Shown piece by piece: positions 7,662 through 15,701 of a stretch of DNA of 30,311 bases. How positions within the stretch are numbered: the first letter of the stretch is position 1; each line of letters begins with the position of its first letter. The notes beneath the pieces were generated by a model. The model worked only from the letters and a program-made list of their open reading frames with translations. It was not told the origin of the DNA and did no database searches. Source of the DNA: JBBQNJ01 sp038329845 (lineage in GTDB: Bacteria; Planctomycetota; Phycisphaerae; Tepidisphaerales; Tepidisphaeraceae); assembly GCA_038329845.1 (NCBI GenBank), contig JBBQNJ010000064.1:1-30311 (forward strand), in the 5' to 3' direction. The position numbers and the translations under genes are program-made.

Positions 7662-8435
7662 ATGAAAATCAAGGTTCTTGGATGCGCTGTGGCGATGTTG
7701 ATGGTTTGCTCAGCGCTGGCGATCGGGCAAAACCCGCCGCCCGCCGCGACGCCGCGATCGTCACCGACGACACCCACGGCGCTGGCGGTGCCGGAGAACG
7801 CCGCGTTGCTCATGCAGCGCACCGGCGGATCGCTCCTGCGGGCGAGCATGGCGGCGCAGCCCGATCCGGCCCAGGCGAAACTTTCAGCGGTCAGCTTTTT
7901 CGCCGTTCCCCCGCCCAAGCCCAAGACGATCAAGCCGCACGATCTGGTGACGATCATCATCCGCGAGGAGAGCGAGTTCAGTTCCGAGGCCAGCACCGAT
8001 ACCAAGCGCTCGAGCGACCTCGAGGCCAAGGTGGATCAATGGATCGGGCTGAACCTGAAGAACCTGGCGATCCTGGGCGGGGCCGAGGGCGCCACGCCGC
8101 CGGGCGTGAAAGTCGGTGCCAGCCGTAATTTCAAGGGAGAGGCGACGGTCGATCGCAGCGACTCGTTTATTGCCCGCATCCAGGCCGAGGTGGTGGATGT
8201 CAAGCCCAACGGCACGCTGATCCTCCAGGCCCGCAAGAAGATCACCACCGACGAAGAGGTGCAGCAGTTTATCCTCACGGGCATCTGCCGGGCCGACGAT
8301 GTGACGGCCGACAACAGCGTGTTGAGCACGCAGTTGTTCGATCTGAACTTGCAGAAGAAGCACAACGGCGCGGTGTATGACAGCACCAAACGCGGGGTGG
8401 CGCATAAATTATTGGACTTTGTGAACGCATTCTGA
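7662..8435 (+). CDS. flgH: Flagellar L-ring protein FlgH
   Basis: A 257-residue L-ring subunit. The start ATG at 7662 is chosen because GGAG sits seven bases upstream and the chain then begins with a clean signal peptide (MKIKVLGCAVAMLMVC, cleavage near ALA). The body has the FlgH pattern: KPHDLVTIIIREESEFSSEASTDTKRSSDLEA, then DRSDSFIARIQAEVVDVKPNGTLIL and a tail with QLFDLNLQKKHNGAV. It forms the ring in the outer membrane around the rod. Most FlgH proteins are lipoproteins. Here a Cys at residue 8 in VLGC could be a lipobox but would leave only seven residues of leader, and the second Cys (LMVC) lacks a small residue before it, so lipidation is doubtful. Confidence 0.93.
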   Translation: MKIKVLGCAVAMLMVCSALAIGQNPPPAATPRSSPTTPTALAVPENAALLMQRTGGSLLRASMAAQPDPAQAKLSAVSFFAVPPPKPKTIKPHDLVTIIIREESEFSSEASTDTKRSSDLEAKVDQWIGLNLKNLAILGGAEGATPPGVKVGASRNFKGEATVDRSDSFIARIQAEVVDVKPNGTLILQARKKITTDEEVQQFILTGICRADDVTADNSVLSTQLFDLNLQKKHNGAVYDSTKRGVAHKLLDFVNAF

Positions 8436-8501
8436 CGATCGTTTGAAAGTTACCGGACGTTTGCGCCGCTTCGGCGCCGCCGGCGGCGACGAGAGTCAAC
8501 G

Positions 8502-9566
8502 ATGCGACGAACCCGAATCATCCTCATTATCGCGTGCGTGTGGGTCTTGGCGCCCTCGACGGCGCGCGGCGTGAAGATCGCTGACATCACTCGGATCAGC
8601 GGGCAGCGCTCGAATATCCTGACGGGCCTGGGCCTGGTCTACGGGCTTCGCGGAACCGGCGATGGGGGCGATTTTCTTCCGGCGATCCGCCCGTTGGCGG
8701 CGATGCTCGAGAAGTTTGCGGACCCGGCGACCTTGCAGGAGCTCAACGCGGCGCAGAACGTGGCGTTGGTGAGCATCACGGCGACGGTCCCGCAGAACGG
8801 CGTGCGGGACGGGGATCGGATCGACGTGTACGTGACCAGCATCGGCGCCGCCAGCAGCATCAGCGGCGGGCGGCTGTTCGTGACCCCGATGACCGGCCCG
8901 CTGGCCGGGGCGGGGATTTTCGCGCTGGCCGAGGGGCGCGTGGTCGCCGAGGATCCGTCCAATCCCGTCACCGGGGTGATTAAGGGCGGGGCGATCATGG
9001 AGGCTGATCTTCCGGCCAAATACATTGAAAATGGCAAGTTGACGCTGGTGATCGAGGACCCCTCGGCGAGTTGGACCACGGCCAGCACGATCGCCAAGAT
9101 CATCAACGACGCCGAGAGCACTACCGGTGAGATTCTGGCGATCGCGCTGGATCCGAAGAACGTGGTGGTGCTGATCCCGACGAACGAGCAGTTGCGTCCG
9201 GACAGTTTTATCAGCCGGGTGCAGCGCCTGCCGGTGCCGCTGCTGCCGACCGAGGCCAGGGTGCAGATCAACGAGCGGACCGGGACGATGATCGTCACGG
9301 GGGATGTGGAGATCAGCCCGGTGGTGATCAGCCATCGCGGGTTGACGATCAGCACGATCAACCCGGCACCGGTCCCGACGCCGCGAACGCCAGTGTTGAC
9401 ACAGCGCGGCGTGATCGCCATCGACACGACCCTCAATGGGGGTGCGAAATTGCAGGACCTGGTCAACGCCCTGGACCAGCTTCGCGTGCCGGCCGAGGAT
9501 CGCATCACCATCATGAAGGAGCTGTACAAGACGGGGAAGCTGCACGCGAAGTTGATCGTGGAATGA
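8502..9566 (+). CDS. flgI: Flagellar P-ring protein FlgI
   Basis: A 354-residue P-ring subunit of normal length. A signal peptide of about 22 residues (MRRTRIILIIACVWVL, ending ARG) precedes VKIADITRISGQRSNILTG, then GYGLVYGLRGTGD-like sequence (here GLVYGLRGTGDGGDF), a strong FlgI signature. Further family patterns are NVALVSITATVPQ, GDRIDVYVTSIG, GGRLFVTPMTGP and the C-terminal LQDLVNALDQLRVPAEDRI. It is secreted by Sec and assembles in the peptidoglycan layer with the help of FlgA. It follows flgH by 66 bases. A weak GAGAG lies ahead of the ATG. Confidence 0.97.
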   Translation: MRRTRIILIIACVWVLAPSTARGVKIADITRISGQRSNILTGLGLVYGLRGTGDGGDFLPAIRPLAAMLEKFADPATLQELNAAQNVALVSITATVPQNGVRDGDRIDVYVTSIGAASSISGGRLFVTPMTGPLAGAGIFALAEGRVVAEDPSNPVTGVIKGGAIMEADLPAKYIENGKLTLVIEDPSASWTTASTIAKIINDAESTTGEILAIALDPKNVVVLIPTNEQLRPDSFISRVQRLPVPLLPTEARVQINERTGTMIVTGDVEISPVVISHRGLTISTINPAPVPTPRTPVLTQRGVIAIDTTLNGGAKLQDLVNALDQLRVPAEDRITIMKELYKTGKLHAKLIVE

Positions 9567-9632
9567 TCAACTCCGCGACGGCGCGGGATGGATGTTCCTC
9601 GCCGGATTCAAAGCGTTGGAGACGCAAACATC

Positions 9633-10268
9633 GTGAACACCGCCGCGACTCTCGATCTTCGTTCGACACCGACGCCATCCCGCTCGGGGCTTGGGCTGAA
9701 CACCGCCCGCCTGCCGGCGCCGGGGGCCTTCGAGCGAACGCTCAATGCCCAGTTGCTTCATCCTAAGAGCGCAGCCGCCGCGGCCGCGTTACCGCCCGAA
9801 GCGCCGGCGCTCAAGCCGCTGACCCAGACCGACTTCATCCCCGGTGCCCAGCCGCTCGCCGATGAACATCAGACGATCCGCCGCCATGCCGAAAGGCTGG
9901 TGGCGCAGACATTTTTTGGAACGCTGCTCAAGCAGATGCACGAAAGCCCGTTCAAATCGGAGCTTTTCAGCGGCGGGCGGGGCGGGCAGGCGTTTTCGCC
10001 GCTGATGGATCAGCAACTTGCCGAGCGGATGGCCCGCGGGGCCGGCGGCAAGCTATCCGAGCAGATCGCTCGCCAGGTCGAGCGGCTGAAGACCAAGGCC
10101 CGCGTCGCGGATAGGCGAGAAGGGTCGAGCGAGTCACTGAACGATCGGGGGCTGGATTCGTCGGACCGTCCGGCCCCGGTGAGTTCTGCTCGCCGCGGCG
10201 TCGAAGCCGCTGGCGAACATCCCTTGAACCGAAAGATGAAAGATGTCGCAACCGATCCTCGAACTTGA
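9633..10268 (+). CDS. flgJ: FlgJ-like rod-binding protein without muramidase domain
   Basis: About 211 residues. The rod-binding module is clear at roughly residues 75-145: LVAQTFFGTLLKQM, then GGRGGQAFSPLMDQQLAERMARG, matching the rod cap domain of FlgJ. The C-terminal glucosaminidase domain of enteric FlgJ is absent, as in many other phyla, so this is a rod cap only. The tail (about 155-211) is polar and probably disordered. The GTG at 9633 is preferred: GGAG lies 11 bases ahead and the chain then starts VNTAATLDL as in relatives, while the codons between the alternative ATG at 9588 and 9633 lack the GC-rich third positions of the cluster. The end overlaps the next gene by 26 bases. Confidence 0.85.
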   Translation: MNTAATLDLRSTPTPSRSGLGLNTARLPAPGAFERTLNAQLLHPKSAAAAAALPPEAPALKPLTQTDFIPGAQPLADEHQTIRRHAERLVAQTFFGTLLKQMHESPFKSELFSGGRGGQAFSPLMDQQLAERMARGAGGKLSEQIARQVERLKTKARVADRREGSSESLNDRGLDSSDRPAPVSSARRGVEAAGEHPLNRKMKDVATDPRT

Positions 10269-10734
10269 ATCGCTGCTGACCAACCTTGTGATCGAGCATC
10301 GCCGGATGCTGGGCTACACGCAGAGCCAGCAGGAGGCGATGCAGCGATTCGATCTCAAGGGCATGGATCAAGCGCAGCAGCAGCAGGAGGCATCGCGGCT
10401 GCGGATCGCGGGGCTGGAAAATCGCCGACGGATGCTGGTGATCCAGATGGCGCGGGCGTGCGGAATGGCGACGCCGCCGACGTTGACGGTGCTGGCGCAG
10501 CTCAACCCCCAGCGGGCCGCGGCGCTACTGAAGTTACGCGATGACTTGAAGCAGACGGCCTGCGATATCCAGCGCCGAACGCACGTGGTATCGCGTCTGG
10601 CCGGGGCGGTGATGGGACATTTGAACACGGCGGTGCGGCTGCTGGCCGGGGCCGTCGAGCAGGCGGGGGTCTACACCCGCCAGGGGACGCCGCGGCTTTC
10701 GTCGCGAATCGGCGTGATGGAAGCGGTGGGGTAG
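10243..10734 (+). CDS. flgN: FlgN-like export chaperone
   Basis: A 163-residue, mostly helical protein. It is placed directly before flgK and flgL, the clients of FlgN. The helical heptad patterns (LESLLTNLVIEHRRMLGYTQSQQEAM) with a Gln-rich middle (QAQQQQEA) and a second long helix after residue 85 fit the FlgN family, which is weakly conserved. FlgN binds the tails of the hook-junction proteins FlgK and FlgL in the cytoplasm and feeds them to the export apparatus. The call rests on fold-like pattern and position. It overlaps the flgJ frame by 26 bases, suggesting coupled translation. Confidence 0.72.
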   Translation: MSQPILELESLLTNLVIEHRRMLGYTQSQQEAMQRFDLKGMDQAQQQQEASRLRIAGLENRRRMLVIQMARACGMATPPTLTVLAQLNPQRAAALLKLRDDLKQTACDIQRRTHVVSRLAGAVMGHLNTAVRLLAGAVEQAGVYTRQGTPRLSSRIGVMEAVG

Positions 10735-10776
10735 TCGGCGTTTTTGTGTGATCGTCATTTTCACGAGCAATCAGCC

Positions 10777-12477
10777 ATGTCACTGATCGGAGCCCTTAAC
10801 GTCGGACGCACCGCCTTGGCCACCCACCAGGCGGCCTTGCAGGTGACGGGCAACAATATCGCCAACGCCGGCAACGCCGACTACGCGCGGCAGACGTCGC
10901 AGATGCAGCCGATTTCCGGCCGCCAGATCAAGCCGGGAGTTTTTCTCGGCGGCGGGGTGGACCTCACGGCGGTGCAGCGCCAGGTGGATGAGGCGCTGGC
11001 GGGCCGGCTGCGGGCGAGCGTGTCGGATCAATCGGGTGCCGCCACCGCCGAGCAGTGGCTCGGGCGGGTCGAGGCGGTGTTTAACGAACTGGGCGACCAG
11101 GACCTGTCCACCCAGATGAGCGCATTTTTCAACGCCTGGTCCGATCTGGCCAACCGGCCCCAGGACGCCAGTCTGCGCCAGGTGGTGATGCAGTCCGGAT
11201 CGACGCTCGCTAAGTGGTTCCGGGATGTGCGCTCGGACCTCGGACATCTCCAGATCGACGCCGATACCCAGCTTCAAAGCCTCACCGCCAACGCCGATCG
11301 GCTGGCGCAACGGGTGGCCGATCTCAATCAACAGATCGTCGTCGCCGAGGGAGGCACGGGCGGGATGGCCAACGGTCTGCGCGATCAGCGCGACACGGCT
11401 CTCAAGCAGCTTTCTGAACTGATCGACATCAAGACGGTCGCCGACGGCGGACTGACTAATGTCTACGTCGGCTCCGAGCCGCTGGTGATCGGCGTGACCA
11501 GCCGCGGCGTGGCGCTGAAACAGGAGACGGTCAACGGCGCGCTCACCAGCACGGTCGTGTTCAAGTCGAACAATGGCGCGATCAAGCTCACCGGCGGGTC
11601 CCTGGGCGCGCTCAACCAGGTACGCTCGGAAGATCTGGGCGGGGTGATCGACCAGGTGGATTCGTTCGCCCACTCGTTGATTTTCGAGCTGAACAAGGTC
11701 CATTCATCGGGACAGGGCGCGGAAGGGTTTACCGGCGCCACTTCTACAAATGCTCTGAATGATGCGACCGCGGCGCTGACCGATCCATCGGCGGGGATGA
11801 AGTTCTCGCCGGTCAACGGCAGTTTCGTGGTCCATGTGAAAGACAAGCAGACCGGGCTGGTCAGCAGCACGCTGGTGCAGGTCGATCTGGATGGGCGTAA
11901 CGGCAACGATACCTCGCTGAGCGACTTGGCGACGTCGATGAACTCGATCAGTGGCCTGTCGGCCCAAGTCAGCGCCGGCAAACTCACCATCTCGGCCGCC
12001 GGCAACAACGTCGAGTTCGGCTTCAGCCAGGATTCCTCGGGCGTGCTGGCGGGGCTGGGGGTCAACACCTACTTCAGCGGCGCCGACGCCCGCGACATCG
12101 ACCTCAATTCGGCTTTGCGCGACCACCCGATGCTTCTGGCGGCGGCGAAAAACGGCCAGCCCGCCGACAATCAAACCGCCCTGGCGATCGCCGCCATGCA
12201 GACCACGGCGATGGGATCGCTTCAGGGGCGCACGCTCAATGAGAGCTACCAGTCGGTGATCGATTCGCTAGCGGGCAAAACCAGCGCTGCCAAGAGTGAC
12301 GCCGAGGCGTCGCGGGTCGTGCTGGAAACTTTGCAGGCCCAGCGGGAGTCGCTCAGCGGAGTGAGCCTCGATGAAGAGGCCGTCAACATGATCAAGCAGC
12401 AGCGCGCTTTCCAGGGCGCTGCCCGGCTGGTGGCAGCGGTGGATGAACTGATGAAACAGGTGCTTCAACTGGTGTGA
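10777..12477 (+). CDS. flgK: Hook-filament junction protein FlgK (HAP1)
   Basis: A 566-residue protein of usual length for FlgK. The start at ATG 10777 gives SLIGALNVGRTALATHQAAL followed by VTGNNIANAGNADYARQ, the FlgK N-terminal signature. Other family parts are LGRVEAVFNEL, FFNAWSDLANRPQDASLRQ and GLRDQRDTALKQLSELID. The C-terminus GVSLDEEAVNMIKQQRAFQGAARLV is the conserved FlgK tail. The region between about 300 and 440 is variable, with flagellin-like strand repeats. FlgK joins hook to filament. It is followed by flgL after 47 bases. The upstream sequence is poor in purines, so the ribosome site is weak; the TTG at 10744 is rejected because homology begins at 10777. Confidence 0.96.
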   Translation: MSLIGALNVGRTALATHQAALQVTGNNIANAGNADYARQTSQMQPISGRQIKPGVFLGGGVDLTAVQRQVDEALAGRLRASVSDQSGAATAEQWLGRVEAVFNELGDQDLSTQMSAFFNAWSDLANRPQDASLRQVVMQSGSTLAKWFRDVRSDLGHLQIDADTQLQSLTANADRLAQRVADLNQQIVVAEGGTGGMANGLRDQRDTALKQLSELIDIKTVADGGLTNVYVGSEPLVIGVTSRGVALKQETVNGALTSTVVFKSNNGAIKLTGGSLGALNQVRSEDLGGVIDQVDSFAHSLIFELNKVHSSGQGAEGFTGATSTNALNDATAALTDPSAGMKFSPVNGSFVVHVKDKQTGLVSSTLVQVDLDGRNGNDTSLSDLATSMNSISGLSAQVSAGKLTISAAGNNVEFGFSQDSSGVLAGLGVNTYFSGADARDIDLNSALRDHPMLLAAAKNGQPADNQTALAIAAMQTTAMGSLQGRTLNESYQSVIDSLAGKTSAAKSDAEASRVVLETLQAQRESLSGVSLDEEAVNMIKQQRAFQGAARLVAAVDELMKQVLQLV

Positions 12478-12524
12478 ACGGCTCGGCGCCTGCCGCAATG
12501 CGGGCGACATAACCCTGAACGATC

Positions 12525-14447
12525 ATGGCCATTTTGCCCACACAACTCGCCCGGGTCAGCAATTCCCTGCGGAACAACGTCGCCACCCAGACGTTGGCGC
12601 GGACGCAGCAATCACTGCTGGAGGTACAGAACCAGCTTGCCACCGGCAAGCAGATTTCGACCCCCAGCGACGATCCCGGTGCCGCGGCGATCATTCAGCA
12701 GCTTCGCAAGACCCTGGAACAACGTCAGGCGTACAGCGCCAATCTCCAGCAGGCGACCGATCACCTCTCGGAAGTCGATTCGACGCTCGGCGACCTGACC
12801 GACCTGCTGCGGCAGGCCTCGTCGATCGCGTCGGCCAATGTGGGATCTGACGTGACCCCCGGCGAGCGGCAGGCGGCGGCGACGATCGTGCAGGCCCTCT
12901 ACAACCAGGTCTTGAGCCTGGGCAACAAGCAGTACCAAGGTGCGTATCTCTTCGCCGGCGACCGCTCGACCGAGGCGCCGTTCATCGAGGAGGCCGGGGG
13001 GATTCGTTTTGCCGGCTCGGACCGCGCTTTGGCGAATTCGTACGATCAATCCACGGTTTTGCCGTTCATGGTGAACGGTGCAGAGTTGTTCGGGGCGGTC
13101 TCGGCGCGGGTGCAGGGCGGGGTTGACCTGGCGCCGGCGCTGACCGGATCAACCCGGGTCGCCGACCTCGCCGGGGCGCGGAATTCCGGCGTGAATCTCG
13201 GACCGATTCAGCTCGGCAATGGATCCGTCGCGGCCACGGTCGATCTCACCGGCGCCGATCGCGTGGACGACATTCTCGACCGCATCAACGCCGCGGGCGT
13301 CGGTGGAATCGTTGCGTCGATGAACAGCGCCGGGGGGATCACCCTCAGCGGTGCCGCGGGGGACAACATCACCGTGCGCGAGATCGGCGGCGGGACCACC
13401 GCTGGCGACCTGGGGATCCTCCGTCCCGTCGGCACCGGTGCGGGCGCGCCCCTGGCGGGTGCCAGCGCCAAGCCCCGCGTGACCGAATTGACCCCACTGT
13501 CGGCACTCAACGGCGGGGCGGGGTTCGACGCCGCAAGCGGAATGGTCATCACCAATGGTCAGTCCAGGGCGACGGTGCGATTCAACGCCGCGATCACCGT
13601 GGGCGATGCGATCAATGCTATCAACGGCGCGGACTTGGGCGTTCGGGCCGAGATCAACGCCGCGGGGACCGGGGTGAATATCGTGAATACCACCGAAGGC
13701 GCGTCAATGACGATCGCCGAAAACGGGGGAACCACCGCGACCAACCTGGGGGTGCGCAGCTTCGGGCCGAATACGCCGCTGGCGGAACTCAACGCCGCCA
13801 AGGGCGTGCGGACTGTGGCAGCGGCCGATCTGCGGATCGTCCGGTCGGATGCGAGCAGCTTCGAGGTGGACATCGACGGGCTGAACACCGTCCAGGACGT
13901 GATCAATGCAATCAACGCCGCATCCGGCGGAGCGGGCATCACCGCCAGCTTCGCCACCGCCGGCAACGCGATCTTGCTGACCGACACCGCCGGCGGCGTG
14001 GCCAGCCCGAAGGTGCTGGCCGTGAACTTTTCCGAGGCCGCCCGCGACCTGGGCCTGTACGGCCCGGCGGTGGGCACGCTGGTGACGGGTGCCGACGTCA
14101 ACGCGGTGCGGGCGGACGGGATATTCTCGCATCTGGCAGCGCTGCGCAATGCGCTACAGACCGGCGACGCCAAGACGATCACCGAGGCGTCTGAGGGTCT
14201 GGACGACGACGTGGCGCGGATTACGCGGGTTCGCGGCCAGACCGGGGCGCGGGTCCAGGAGTTCGAGTCTCGCCAATCGCGGATCGAGGATCAGAACCTT
14301 GCGACCAAGAGCCTGTTGTCGAACCTCGAGGACGTGGACTACACCGCGGCGATCTCGAAGTTCCAGACGTTGCAGACGACGTTGCAGGCGAGCCTGCAAT
14401 CGGCGGGGACGATGATGCGGTTGTCGCTGATGGATTTCCTGGGCTAA
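12525..14447 (+). CDS. flgL: Hook-filament junction protein FlgL (HAP3), enlarged
   Basis: A 640-residue FlgL, about twice the enteric length. The N-terminal 150 residues are classical (QQSLLEVQNQLATGKQISTPSDDPGAA, then LYNQVLSLGNKQYQGAYLFAGDRS) and the last 90 residues form the paired tail helix (SRQSRIEDQNLATKSLLSNLEDVDYTAAISKFQTLQ). Between them lie three related modules of 80-100 residues at about 210-300, 330-400 and 410-500, each with a strand, then a D-x-I-x-x-I-N-x-A pattern (DDILDRINAAG, GDAINAINGAD, QDVINAINAAS) and a Gly/Thr-rich strand. This is the pattern of flagellin IN motifs found in surface domains. The modules are presumably exposed on the junction and add a surface domain. 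Confidence 0.95.
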   Translation: MAILPTQLARVSNSLRNNVATQTLARTQQSLLEVQNQLATGKQISTPSDDPGAAAIIQQLRKTLEQRQAYSANLQQATDHLSEVDSTLGDLTDLLRQASSIASANVGSDVTPGERQAAATIVQALYNQVLSLGNKQYQGAYLFAGDRSTEAPFIEEAGGIRFAGSDRALANSYDQSTVLPFMVNGAELFGAVSARVQGGVDLAPALTGSTRVADLAGARNSGVNLGPIQLGNGSVAATVDLTGADRVDDILDRINAAGVGGIVASMNSAGGITLSGAAGDNITVREIGGGTTAGDLGILRPVGTGAGAPLAGASAKPRVTELTPLSALNGGAGFDAASGMVITNGQSRATVRFNAAITVGDAINAINGADLGVRAEINAAGTGVNIVNTTEGASMTIAENGGTTATNLGVRSFGPNTPLAELNAAKGVRTVAAADLRIVRSDASSFEVDIDGLNTVQDVINAINAASGGAGITASFATAGNAILLTDTAGGVASPKVLAVNFSEAARDLGLYGPAVGTLVTGADVNAVRADGIFSHLAALRNALQTGDAKTITEASEGLDDDVARITRVRGQTGARVQEFESRQSRIEDQNLATKSLLSNLEDVDYTAAISKFQTLQTTLQASLQSAGTMMRLSLMDFLG

Positions 14448-14456
14448 TTGCGTGCC

Positions 14457-14472
14457 TGGCACGCCGGTTGCC
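14457..14472 (+). promoter_or_regulatory. Sigma-54 promoter downstream of flgL
   Basis: TGGCACG, four bases (ccgg), TTGCC is a near-perfect sigma-54 -24/-12 promoter. It begins ten bases after the flgL stop. The next gene, fliW, starts at 14709, leaving a leader of about 225 bases. It most likely drives fliW, csrA and perhaps fliC as a late unit. Confidence 0.75.
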
Positions 14473-14708
14473 TTTGGAGCGTCGAAAGTTGCCTGCCCTG
14501 ACATTGAACGCAATGCAGGCCGGTGGGACGCGGAAAAGGTTGCCGAGAAGCGCAGGAATGGCGCAACAAGTGATGAGTGATCAAGTCCGGGCCGGTCGAT
14601 CGGTTCGGAATAAATAAGGACGCAACGGCGCTTGGCTTGGAAGCCCGGCGCATCAGAAGTTTTTCGACGATGGCGTTTTTCCGCCCGTCGAGAAGAAATG
14701 GAGTTCGC

Positions 14709-15158
14709 ATGGAGATCCAGACGACGCGTTTTGGGCGGTTGGACGTCGATGATGAAAGAGTCATGACGTTTCCCCGCGGATTGCTCGGTTTTCCCGACCG
14801 CGAGCGATTCGCGCTCATCCAGGCCGGGGGCGAGAATTACTTTTTCTGGTTGCAGTGCGTGGACGATCCGAACCTCGCGTTCGTCGTTACCGATCCGACC
14901 CTCTTCTTCAAGGACTATCACGTCCCAATCAAGGATGAGACGCGCCAGGACCTGGCCATCGAGGACGACGCCTTGATGCAGACCTTCGTGATCTGCAACA
15001 AGGTCGGCGACTGGCTGACCGGCAACCTGCTCGGTCCGATCGTGGTCAACTCGCAGCTGCGCCTGGCGCAGCAGGTGGTCTTGACCGAGAAGAAGTGGAG
15101 CACGCGCCAGCCGCTGATCCAGTTGCAGCCGGAAGTGCCTCTGGCCAAGTCGGCCTGA
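14709..15158 (+). CDS. fliW: Flagellar assembly factor FliW
   Basis: A 149-residue FliW. The ATG at 14709 has GGAG six bases ahead, and from there homology begins (MEIQTTRFGRLDVDDERVMTF, then PRGLLGFPDRERFALI). Other family parts are FFWLQCVDDPNLAFVV and GNLLGPIVVNSQLRLAQQVVL. In Bacillus subtilis FliW binds flagellin; when flagellin is exported, freed FliW binds CsrA and lifts its block on flagellin translation. Here fliW is followed directly by csrA and fliC, and the flagellin leader has a matching hairpin, so the same circuit is likely. FliW does not have enzymatic activity. Confidence 0.96.
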   Translation: MEIQTTRFGRLDVDDERVMTFPRGLLGFPDRERFALIQAGGENYFFWLQCVDDPNLAFVVTDPTLFFKDYHVPIKDETRQDLAIEDDALMQTFVICNKVGDWLTGNLLGPIVVNSQLRLAQQVVLTEKKWSTRQPLIQLQPEVPLAKSA

Positions 15159-15217
15159 GCCGTTGACGCACCAGGGATCGCGCCGCCGGCGTGATGGACT
15201 GCCATCGCCCGAGGCGC

Positions 15218-15243
15218 CGCGCGAAACGGAATTCGCGCGTTTT
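15218..15243 (+). terminator. Hairpin plus T-run after fliW; loop is also a CsrA-type site
   Basis: An 8-bp stem (15218-15225 with 15232-15239, CGCGCGAA and TTCGCGCG) closes a six-base loop ACGGAA, followed by TTTT at 15240-15243. The stem and T-run fit a weak intrinsic terminator. The hexaloop has the form A-N-G-G-A-N, the shape CsrA prefers. It lies 60 bases after fliW and 92 bases before csrA, so it could attenuate csrA or be part of its autoregulation. Both readings are inference. Confidence 0.6.
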
Positions 15244-15330
15244 GCAAGGATCGATCACCGCCGCAAAGGCCCGCCCATCGGCGTCCCGCGGCGGTGAGCG
15301 AATCGATCCGTTACCCAGGAAGGAGCCAGT

Positions 15331-15591
15331 ATGTTGGTGCTATCGCGACAACGGGACGAGACGATCATGATCGGGGACGACATCGAGGTGACCGTGGTGG
15401 ACATCCGCGGCGACAAGGTGCGTCTGGGGATCAACGCCCCCAAGGAGATCAGCGTCCACCGTAAGGAAGTGTACGACGCAATCCGGCGTGAAAACCGGGA
15501 AGCGGCGCAAGTGAAACCCGAGGATCTTTCGGGTTTTGGAAAGATCGTCCGGCCCCAGGCCCAGCCGCCTCGGACCCCGGAGAAGAAGTGA
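15331..15591 (+). CDS. csrA: Carbon storage / flagellin translation regulator CsrA
   Basis: An 86-residue CsrA. The core is unmistakable: MLVLSRQRDETIMIGDDIEV, then VRLGINAPKEISVHRKEVYDAI. CsrA is a dimeric RNA-binding protein that recognises GGA in hairpin loops; the RNA-contacting parts of strand 1 (LxLSR) and the later VHR motif are both present. The last 25 residues (after REN) are an extra Pro- and Lys-rich tail beyond the usual 60-65. A strong ribosome site AGGAAGGAG precedes the ATG by a few bases and itself contains GGA, so self-control is possible. It sits between fliW and fliC, the arrangement known from the FliW-CsrA switch. Confidence 0.97.
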   Translation: MLVLSRQRDETIMIGDDIEVTVVDIRGDKVRLGINAPKEISVHRKEVYDAIRRENREAAQVKPEDLSGFGKIVRPQAQPPRTPEKK

Positions 15592-15610
15592 AGCAATAAG
15601 ACCCCGATTG

Positions 15611-15652
15611 ACCGGTTCTCTTTCTCGGCCCGCCGGGCCGTGGAGAACCGGT
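15611..15652 (+). promoter_or_regulatory. Large hairpin in the csrA-fliC intergenic leader
   Basis: A 10-bp outer stem (ACCGGTTCTC at 15611-15620 with GAGAACCGGT at 15643-15652) encloses an inner 6-bp stem (CGGCCC at 15626-15631 with GGGCCG at 15635-15640). No T-run follows, so it is not a plain terminator. It lies 20 bases after csrA and 50 bases before the flagellin start. It could stabilise or process the fliC mRNA. Confidence 0.6.
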
Positions 15653-15684
15653 CGATCCGGTGAGTCTGGAAATTTCGCCATCGG

Positions 15685-15700
15685 CAATCACGGAGGATTG
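15685..15700 (+). promoter_or_regulatory. CsrA-type hairpin covering the flagellin ribosome site
   Basis: CAATC (15685-15689) pairs perfectly with GATTG (15696-15700) and the loop is ACGGAG, a hexaloop of the A-N-G-G-A-N form that CsrA prefers. The GGAGG ribosome site (15692-15696) is in the loop, and the ATG follows at 15702. A bound CsrA dimer would cover the ribosome site. This is the arrangement expected for CsrA repression of flagellin translation. Confidence 0.75.
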
Positions 15701-15701
15701 T

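Noticed and set aside
8496..9545. A 349-residue minus-strand frame opposite flgI
   Set aside because: No domain and Arg/His-rich shadow composition; flgI is unmistakable on the other strand.
15611..15652. Intrinsic terminator of csrA
   Set aside because: The hairpin is strong but has no T-run after it.
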